Assembly (NCBI GenBank): GCA_020746835.1
Contig: JAGPNK010000001.1
Location: forward strand, 1,240,001 to 1,304,000
DNA length: 64,000 nucleotides
Source: Stachybotrys elegans
Lineage: Eukaryota; Ascomycota; Sordariomycetes; Hypocreales; Stachybotryaceae
Reading direction: 5' to 3'
In this document: piece by piece, positions 56,204-64,000 of the stretch
Numbering within the stretch: the stretch's first letter is position 1
Layout: the number at the start of each line of letters is the position of its first letter
Position numbers and translations under genes: made by a program
The notes under the pieces: generated by a model
Database searches by the model: none
What the model was told of the DNA's origin: nothing
Seen by the model: the letters and a program-made list of their open reading frames with translations, nothing else

Positions 56204-56835
56204 GAGCCATGGTTGCATACGCCGTGTATTATGCATCATGTTTTATGCATCAGGTGCAGGGGCGGTGCATCTCGAGAAGTCCATTTACAGGTGCCCTGGC
56301 TATCCCGGCGCGAGAGATAGAGGAGCTATTTCCCTGATATTGAGCAATCAAACTTTTGGCTTGTGTTTGACCAGTATCTCGTTATTGTTTTCTTTTCTCT
56401 CTGTTTTTATTTTATTTTACTTTTTTACTTTCTTTGGTCTGCATACTTGGAATGAGGCTCATTACAAGCCAAGCCAAGCCAACACTCGTATTGACATAAC
56501 ACCATCCCAGCCTTCCGAAGACCGGACGCGGCAGACTGGAGGTGGTATGATTGGGGTGTGAGGGGCAACAGCTCGAAACGCTGCATTGCATCCCATCCCC
56601 TGGCAGCACAGGGAAGAGAGTGACTCGAAGTAGCAATGGTTGCAGCCACTTCAGCTGCCTCTGGACCCTCCGTCCCCCTCCCATCACATCTTGTGGCATT
56701 ATAAAAGCCCATCCTCCGTTTCCCCTCCACCTGATAGATACAGGCCAAGTCAGAAGTAAAAAAAAAACCACTCGGCGTCAGCAAAGAAAAGTCCACAGAG
56801 GGGACGAGAGGGAACAATAGAAACAAGAAGAGAGA
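56204..56835. other. Intergenic region hexokinase to MFS gene
   Basis: About 630 bases holding the T-rich 3' end of the kinase gene and the promoter of the transporter, including the TATA element listed separately. Confidence 0.55.
56700..56707 (+). promoter_or_regulatory. TATA box of the MFS transporter gene
   Basis: TATAAAAG lies 136 bases before the transporter start codon, a usual distance for a fungal core promoter. Its perfect form makes it the best TATA candidate in the window. Confidence 0.5.
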
Positions 56836-58990
56836 ATGCAGCAAGCCACGGGGCCAACGGCGGCGCGGGGTCTGGGCCCGGTGGCGATCCCGAGAGCTGA
56901 GGCCGACCTCGACGACGCACGGGCGGCCCAGCTCGACCTCGTCTCCCGCTCGCTGCCCACGGCGGGACCGATCCTCGAGCCCGAGGCGCCCGAGTGCGGC
57001 GTGCTCTTTGCCACGGAGAGGAAGCACCACCACCACCATCACCACCACGAGGATGGGGACCAGGACGCCGGCGCAGACGACGAGGAGACGGCGCCGCTGC
57101 TGCGCGCTCGATCCTCTTCCGTCGCCACCGCAGCGACATCAGCATCATCATCAGCAGCACAAGGAGCAGCAGCGCGGGCACCACTGCCGCCGTTCCTCAA
57201 GGGCACGTCGCGCCGGCGGTTCTGGCTCATCTTCGCGCAGGTGCTCACGACAAACTTCATATCGTGCTTCGACAGCACCATCATGGCGTCGTCGCACCCC
57301 GTCATCACGAGCGCCTTCGAGGCGGCCAACGCGGCCTCGTGGCTGTCGACGGCCTTCCTGCTGACGTCGACGGCCACGCAGCCGCTGCTGGGCCGTCTGT
57401 CGGACGCGCTGGGCCGCAAGCCGCTGTTTGTGGGCTGCGTGGCCGTCTTCGCGCTCGCGACGGTGTGGTGCGCCTGCGCGGGCAGCATCGGGAGCTTCAT
57501 CCTCGCGAGGGCCGTGTGCGGCGTCGGCGCGGGGGGGACGATGACGCTCGGGGCCATTATCACGAGCGACCTCGTTCCGATAGAGTATGTTATATACCCC
57601 CCTTCCCCTTCCCCCTCCTTGCCGTCAACGGATATAGACGCTGAAGAGGCAGCAGGCGCCGAGGCGCGTACCAGGCATACTTCAACATGACGTACGGCGT
57701 CGGGTCCTCGCTCGGCGCGGCGCTGGGCGGCGCCATGGCCGAGTCACTGGGCTGGCGGTGGGAGTTTGGCGTCCAGGTCCCGCCGCTGCTGCTCTGCCTG
57801 GCGATATCGCAGGCCGCCATCCCCGGCGACATTGGGCTCGAGGGCTGCGCCGAGCACAAGAGCGTGTGGGCCGCCTTTGCCGAGTTTGACACGGCGGGCT
57901 CCCTCCTCCTGACCGTCTCCGTCACATTCTTCATCCTTGGCCTGGTGAGTCTCCTTTGTCTTTCTTCCCTTTGCTTCGATGATCGCGGGGGGGTCTGCTT
58001 CTGACCTTTCATTCTCGTACAGTCCCTCGGTGGTAATATGCTGCCATGTAAGTCATGCCCCCCTCCCTTCGTATCGCCCATCTCCTAACCCGTCTAGGGT
58101 CACATCCTTTCGTGGTTGCATCTCTCTGCATCTTCTGCGTCGGCTTCCCCGTCTTCTTCTGGGTCGAGTCCAGAGCAGCAAAGCCCATCGTGCCCCTATA
58201 TCTCCTCCGCCACTCTCCCCGCTCCAACCTCATCTTCTCCAACGCCCTTGCCTCTGTCCTCAGCAACGCCATCTTCTTCAACATGTAAGGGCCTTCACAA
58301 CCCCCCCGCCCCCTGTGCGTCACCCTCTTGTCCTCCTCTAACACGATCCGCAGCCCCCTATTTTTCCAAGCTGTCCTTCTCAGCAGCGCCACAGACACAG
58401 GCGTCCGGCTCGTCGTGCCTGTCCTGGTCGCCTCCTCCATCGGAGCCTTTACGGGCTTCGCCATCACCTGGACGCGCCGCATGAAGTGGCCCATAGTGTC
58501 CGGTACCAGCCTCTACGTCGTAGGCTGTATCTGCCTGGCCTCGCTCCAGCGCGGCCTCCCGCCTGCCTTGTATCTCCTCGCCCTGGTTCCCTTCTCGCTC
58601 GGCCAGGGCCTGCAGTTCCCAGGCACCACCATGTGTATCCTGGGCACGTCGGCGCAGTCGGAGCAGGCCGTCGTCACATCCACCCTGATCCTCTGGCGCA
58701 ACATGGGCATGGTGCTCGGCATCGCCGCCAGTAGTCTCGTCCTGCAAAACTCCCTGCTGCATTATCTGAACGTGTTTGTCCACGGTGAGCTCAAGGAGGA
58801 AGTCATCACCAGAGTGCGCGAGTCCGTCGAGGCCATCGTTGGGCTCGAGCAGCCCTACAGAGATCAGGTCGTGTCGAGTTACGAGTCCGCGCTCAGGTTG
58901 ACATTCATGTGCTGCGTTGCTGTTGCCGTCGTATCATTTCTGATTGTGCTACCTATGAAAGTCCCTCGGCTACCGACGAGGAAGCGGTAG
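56836..58990 (+). CDS. MFS transporter, drug:H+ antiporter / Vba type
   Basis: Exons 56836-57584, 57656-57944, 58023-58047, 58098-58284 and 58354-58990 give 628 residues. It is a multi-span membrane carrier of the major facilitator superfamily. Motif A is GRLSDALGRKPLF after the second helix, and RAVCGVGAGGTMTLGAI matches the fourth-helix signature; SCFDSTIMASSHPVI is the first helix as in fungal DHA2/vacuolar basic amino acid (Vba/Fnx1) carriers. The long N-terminal arm faces the cytosol and carries eight consecutive His (near residue 60) and an acidic EETAPLL motif, which resembles a dileucine vacuolar sorting signal. The last exon ends in PRLPTRKR. Exon 3 is 25 bases. Substrate is unknown; the vacuolar location is an inference. 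Confidence 0.88.
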
Positions 58991-59139
58991 CCGCGGCGCT
59001 GAGCCATTCTACCGCCAAAGGACTGACGAATTATCAACTTGAAGCCTAACTGAACAAGACGTACCGTGGACCCAGAATGCCATCTCCCACCCCAAGACAA
59101 AAAAAACACCATAATATACACCCGTTTTAAACAAATTCC

Positions 59140-61532
59140 TTAGTGAAACCCGTTGACGGTCCCTGCCCGTAGCGCGCTTAGCTCCTCCTGGGCTTGGCGG
59201 TATGCCTCCTGTGCCTCTCTCTCGCGGCGGCTCACAAAGCTGACTTCTTCTCGGAGCGCGTCGAGTCGTCGGGTGACGGCCACCTCTTCGGACACGGCCA
59301 GAGTCTTGAAGCCGCCGAGCGCCGCCTTGGCCTTCTCCAGCGCGTCGGCTGCGTCGACCATCTTGTCCTTTAGCATCTTCTGTCGCTTCTGGTAGCCTCC
59401 GAGGTGCAGGCCAAGCTTCTTCTCAAGCTTTGCACCCCTTTCAGCCGATGACATGATGGAATCCTGAACAGACTGTAGTTGGTTAGTATTTTCCTAGGAG
59501 AGTTTTGTGAAGAATCATGACTTACGTCGAATGCCGTTCTAATGGCAGTCTCCTGCTGGGCGGCATCGTCACTGTAGCAGCCAAGACCCAGGAGCATCGA
59601 GTTGCTGGCGCGGCTTTCGAAGATGTCTTGAATCTCCTGGAAGCTGGGGAGAGGCTTCATCTCTGCCATGATCATCATGCGCGCGTCGGCGATGGCCTCG
59701 TCGTCAATGTGAGCAAGAGGCTGGGGAGCACCCTTGACATGAGCGCCGGGTAGGGGGTACTTGACGGCATCGTTGGCAATGAGCGACGCCGCCTCCTTTG
59801 CAATCATAGCCTCGATGGGGTCGTGTATCGACTCAGCCTGTCGGAGGAGCTTGGTGTAGTCAACCACGAGTGGTCTCGGGAGGTCTTTCTGCATAACCTG
59901 CGTCCGTCTGCGCAGCTCCAACGCCTCCTCGGCTGCCCGTCTCTCTTGTTCTCTGCGGTCACGCTCCGCAGCATCCTCTTCCAACTCTTCCTCCGTCCGC
60001 GCAATCTCCTTGTCTTCGTCGGGTATCTCAAATTCCCACTCCGTATCCTTGGGCTTGGGCAATGACGAGAGACCAGATCGCAGCTGATGGCGCATGGCCA
60101 ATTCCTTCAACTTTACGTCTCGTGGTGTGGCGCCGGGTACCATGGCCCCATCCTGGTTCAAGGAAAAGGTGTCCCGTGGTGTTCGCATGGGCGTCTGGCC
60201 TGGGCGGCGAGGGGTTGCGCCCACGCCGTCAGCCCCAGCTCGCAGAGGTGTAGCCATGGGGTTCGGGGTAGATATGACGTGCTTTCGCGGCGCGACGCCC
60301 TCGAATCCAGTGGAGCCTGCTCCCTCGTGAAGCGGGGTGTTCTCGCCACCCAGCAGAGCCGAGTTGGTATCGTTGAGAGCTCGGATGTTTCGAATCTCGT
60401 TTGCAATGTGGTCCTCCTGCTCGGGCGCTTTGGGGGTTCGGATGGGCGCGCCCGAGTTGATGGTCGAGTAGGAGCCGACGAGTCCTCGGGTAGCATCGTT
60501 GTCGCTTTCTCTGGCCATTGTGTTTGCGGCCTCGCCCATCTTGCCCATCTTGATGAGATCCTCGAGCTCTCCCTCGCTGATCTGGGGAGCGGGGAGGTTC
60601 AGAGCTCGGCGCTTACTGCTCTGCTCCGCCTCTCGGATCTTTTGCATCTGGCCAGCCTTGATGGCAGCCTTCTGGGACTCGGATAGACCCTCCTTTTCGT
60701 TCTTCCTCCGCTTGCGGTCGTTGTCGTCATCGCCCTCTCCTTTGCGCTTACTGTTGAGCTGCTGCTTCCTGGGGTCGAAGGCTTCGCGCTGGAACTCGTT
60801 GCGGGCTTGCTCTTCAGACGTGTCGTAGAAACCGGGGACGGCCTTCTTCTCGAAAGGGATATCGGCGTTGTAGTCCATCTCGCCCTTCTTGCGAGTTGTG
60901 ACCTTGATGTTGATTCCGGCCGTCTTCAACTCGCGCCGCTTCTGCAGCGTCGCAAGGCGGCGCGACTCCTCCTGCTGACGCTCTCGCGCCTTTCTCTTGG
61001 CCTTCTTTCCCTGCGTGTTGGCGAGACGGGCGCGAGCCTCGCTCAGCATCTCCTTCTCGTCTTCGTCGAGATCGATGGTGTCGGGGCGCGCCGGCTTCGT
61101 TTCCGGATCGGGATCCAGCTCGCCCGGCCGCAGCCTTCTGACATCGTCGGCGCTTGGGGCCTGCGTCTCACCGCCATCGGGTCCGGTGAGACCTAGGTCG
61201 GATGCCTCGCGAGCCTCGGCGTCGTCAAGGAGCTTCTGGTATCGTTCGAGGCACTGGTTCGCGGTTCGGCCGACGATAGGGGCGATGGTGCGCCACTGGG
61301 TGGGCATGATCTTGGCGAGATGCAAGAGCCTCTCGTCCTCCTCGCGACTCCATTCAATCTTCTTGATGCTGGGGTCCAGCCATTCGTTCCATCGTGCCTT
61401 GCACTGCTTGGCCGTCTTTCGCGCAAGCAGCGAGGACACGCGTGCCCACTGGTTGAGGCCATACTTGGAGACGGAGGCCTTGAGGATTTCGTCCTCAATG
61501 TTGGACCACACTCCTCCCTTGACCATGGCCAT
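59140..61532 (-). CDS. CEF1: Splicing factor Cef1/Cdc5
   Basis: Minus-strand exons 61532-59526 and 59463-59140 give 776 residues. Cef1/Cdc5 is a core subunit of the Prp19 (NineTeen) complex that activates the spliceosome. Two Myb repeats open the protein: [19 protein letters not shown] with [19 protein letters not shown], and the second helix [19 protein letters not shown]. Then come a [19 protein letters not shown] motif, a basic region with [17 protein letters not shown], the Thr/Pro-rich middle ([17 protein letters not shown]) that is phosphorylated in relatives, and a coiled coil at the C-terminus. The ATG at 61532 gives MAMVKGGVW; an in-frame upstream ATG at 61619 would add 29 residues without family support. 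Confidence 0.95.
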
Positions 61533-62885
61533 CTTGCCGGTATGAAGAGCGGCGCTCGGGAGGCTTTGTGAATTGTTGGATGGATGGGGTGCCCGGGGGC
61601 CGTAAGTTGGGATATTCAAGAAAAGACTGCTTCGCGTAAGTCGACAGTGGGCCTAACCTGAAGCTCTGCTGAGTCATCGTCATCTTAAGGTGGGGCGTTT
61701 CGGTGAACAGCTCACCGAATTACGGATACCTTGGGCGTTCATTCAGTAGCAGGTACTAGGTACTTAACAGCTATAAGCTCACTCCAGGGACTAAGCTTGT
61801 TCACCCTGAAAAGTCACAAATAATGACAGCTTCGTAAAGCCAGTTGTTGACTCTTGAATCGTTTCCTTTCTCGTCACTATGGCAAGCTTTCGCTATACAT
61901 AGAGTCTACCCGTCAAGTACGGGTCATATGCGAACTTGCAACCACACTGGTAGGGTCGACCAAGAAACGGGGTTCCAGCTACCCATGTGGCGCTCGAATT
62001 GCACGAAGCGACCATCAATCAAACGCATATGCTCTCTCCTCGCGTGTCTTGGTCACTATCAACGCTGGCCCATAAAACCTAGTGCTAGTATGGCCTTCAA
62101 GCTCGAGCTAGACTCCAGGATAAACACTTTATTCTCAATCAACCGCGCCAGCCAAAGTCCGTCCCACTGTTGTGGCTGCGCTTATCAATCATGTGCATGC
62201 GCGTTTCAAGTCCGCATTCGCCTGCGTCATCGACTGGCCTCATTTACGTACCAACACGCTGGGTAGAACTCGCAGCATCCAGCCAGGCCTGACACGTACA
62301 CCCTGGCTACCTGGCATTATCTTCCGAGCTTCCGGCGCTGCACGATGGCTTTTATTGGCCTGCTGATGCCATCGGTGTCCGAGAGCAATTGATCGTGTAA
62401 AATGAGTTGGGTTTCTGCCTCGGAAAGTACCCACATAGCTACTGATACCATGTAGTTTCTCACGGCTAAGACTAGCCCAGGTACTTGGGCTCATGTATCC
62501 AGCTTTTGGGGTACTTGCATCGACTAAGTGTCCGACCAGACACTGGAGCCCTGGATCTTGACTTACCTTAGATAAGATTCCTCTCTCCATGATCCATCTA
62601 TCCTGTACCTCCCTTGAGCTTGTCGACTTGCAACTCCGCTGCTTCCTCCACCTCCACCCTCTCCGCGTCCTCTCATTCCAAAGACATATTCCTCAAAGCA
62701 TGGGCTAGGGAACTTACAGATAGCCCTCTTGCACCACAGCGGTGCCCGTCTGCTACCTCGCACTTCGTCAACTACCTGATACCCGATATCCGGAGTTGCT
62801 TCGGCTTCAAGTCCGACGGCGCGCAGCTTGCCCAAGGACCGACCACCCGGCAAAGCTTGCCAACCAACCCCAGGATCTAGCAGCC
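61533..62885. other. Divergent intergenic region CEF1/MFS gene
   Basis: About 1.35 kb between two opposed start codons. It holds both promoters; no gene, TATA box or repeat stands out. Several CTAGGTA and CTTGGG words are present. Confidence 0.5.
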
Positions 62886-64000
62886 ATGGCTGCTGCGAAG
62901 GCTACCGATGGCCTCGCAGGCTCCTCCGTGCGCGAGCTGCGACAGGATGCTGAGTCCTCTCCGTTGCTCGGCGCTGGCGCCGACGGCGACGAGAGTCCCC
63001 AAGACTCTGTCAGGGTCCAGTGGAATGGCATGGAGGATTTCGAGGGACTGCCGTGGTGGCGCAAACCTTCCGTCAGCCTCACCCGCAATGTACCTCATGG
63101 CATACCTCTCTAACTGGCGTCCTAGGTATTCTGGCTCCTGGGTCCATACTTGGTGTTCACCCTCGCGTTCGGCGGCATCATTGTCCCCAAGTTAAACCTG
63201 TATGTTTTCTCGTCTTCGCCGCGGTCAGCGATGGCTGCATTTAGAAGAAGGAGAAGAAGAAATCTGCTTCGCCGGCTAACACGAGTCCAGCATACGTGAT
63301 CTGATATGCGACCAGTACTTCGCAGACAAGATACACGTCGACCCGACATTCGGCGTGCAGCCCGTCCTCCTCGGCAGCGATAACCCGCAATGCAGGATCC
63401 CTGAAGTGCAGAAGATTGCCGCCATGTTCTTCCTCGTCATGAACCTCTGCACCGGGCTCCTGAGCGCCATAGTGATCCCCAAGCTGGGCCATCTGTCCGA
63501 CATGTACGGCAGGCGGAGGCTTATGGCCTTTGCGTCCTGTGGAGGACTCACGGGTGAGATCATCACCATCTTGGCTGCCAAGTTCCCCGATGTAGTCGAC
63601 TACCGCTGGTTGGTTCTTGGAAGCATCCTCGACGGCTTGACGGGCTCCTTCACAGCTGGCAGCATCCTCTGTCAGTCGTATACCAGCGACTGCACGCCTC
63701 CATCCAAACGGGCCGTGTCCATGGGCTATATCAATGCCTGCCTGTTTGGTGGTCTGGCGTTTGGACCCATGCTGGCTGCCTACTTCATCAACTGGACTCA
63801 CAGCCTCCTTTCCATCTTCTACGTGGCGCTCGGTTGCCACATCTCCTTCATCATCTTTGTCGGCTTCGTGATTCCAGATTCGCTCTCCAAGAGGCAGCGT
63901 CAATCCTCGCTTGAGAAGTGGGAGAAGCTTCAAGAATCACAACCTGCCGCGCGTGGATCGTGGTTGAGCACCCTCCTTCATGCGAATCCATTCGCGCCCC
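62886..64000 (+). CDS. MFS transporter, cut by the window end
   Basis: Exons 62886-63071, 63126-63199 and 63291 to beyond 64000 give the first 323 residues or so. The N-terminal arm is polar with an ESSPLLG dileucine-like motif. First helix: VFWLLGPYLVFTLAFGG; then a loop with IRDLICDQYF and NPQCRIPEVQ, and motif A GHLSDMYGRRRLM. Further helices and FGPMLAAYF follow, then a cytosolic loop SKRQRQSSLEKWEKL, where the window stops. The layout fits the single-polypeptide MFS carriers with a long first outer loop (Hiat1/tetracycline-like). Substrate is unknown. The start ATG is the first in the frame and follows CAGCC. Confidence 0.85.

Noticed and set aside
57021..57048. Eight-His run as sign of an engineered tag or vector
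   Set aside because: It lies inside a native transporter exon with mixed His codons and fungal context on both sides; there is no vector sequence.
61533..61619. Upstream start of CEF1 at 61619
   Set aside because: It would add 29 residues before the Myb repeat that relatives do not have; they start just before GGVW.
1..64000. CTAGGTA words as a dispersed repeat
   Set aside because: About ten copies were noticed, but about eight are expected by chance for a seven-base word on both strands in this length.
1..64000. tRNA, rRNA, CRISPR array, transposon or secondary-metabolite cluster
   Set aside because: I looked for T-loop GTTCGA boxes, repeat-spacer patterns, transposase or polymerase motifs and synthase domains by eye and found none I could support.

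Overview
The window looks like nuclear DNA from a filamentous ascomycete (Pezizomycotina; the proteins feel most like Sordariomycetes, an impression from memory and not a search). The signs are many short introns of about 45-90 bases with GTATGT/GTAAGT-type donors, CTAAC-like branch points and CAG/TAG acceptors, codons rich in C or G at the third position, no operons, and proteins with clear fungal orthologues. I rebuilt exon structures by hand; each CDS entry gives the exon coordinates in its evidence and its span runs from start codon to stop codon.

Layout. 1.8-4.1 kb: sterol C4-methyl oxidase (ERG25 type, +) facing a pterin carbinolamine dehydratase (-). 4.1-12.4 kb: a gene-poor stretch ending in the long leader of a KapC-type bZIP factor (+). 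14.4-18.6 kb: ARP5 (-), DAD4 (-) and IES6 (+); ARP5 and IES6 encode the two partners of one INO80 submodule. 19.5-21.7 kb: GOT1 (+) facing profilin (-). 21.7-25.3 kb: gene-poor. 25.3-27.4 kb: a serine/proline-rich protein of unknown role (+). 28.0-35.4 kb: the SNARE YKT6 (-) head-to-head with the double-cassette helicase SLH1 (+). 36.0-37.0 kb: a divergent Rab GTPase (-). 40.2-42.8 kb: a SUR7/PalI-type membrane protein (+) and RLP24 (+). 43.2-44.2 kb: wreckage of a secreted subtilisin-like protease (+). 48.4-50.2 kb: a single-pass membrane protein with an SH3 domain (+). 51.2-53.2 kb: DcpS (+) and a GILT-like protein (-) whose coding ends overlap. 54.5-59.0 kb: a hexokinase-family sugar kinase (+) and an MFS transporter (+). 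59.1-61.5 kb: CEF1/CDC5 (-). 62.9 kb to the right edge: another MFS transporter (+), cut by the window.

How the genes relate. Most are conserved housekeeping genes without a shared pathway: chromatin remodelling (ARP5, IES6), kinetochore (DAD4), secretion and membrane traffic (GOT1, YKT6, Rab), ribosome assembly and rescue (RLP24, SLH1), mRNA turnover and splicing (DcpS, CEF1), actin (profilin) and the cell cortex (SUR7 type, SH3 protein). I see no secondary-metabolite cluster, transposon, CRISPR array, rRNA or tRNA, and I do not claim a new biological system. The most notable points are the ARP5-DAD4-IES6 arrangement, a DAD4 first exon that is only the start codon, a protease pseudogene split over three frames, an intron without a usable GT donor in the dehydratase gene, a frame switch in the SH3 protein, and a Rab with an altered G4 motif plus an inserted loop.
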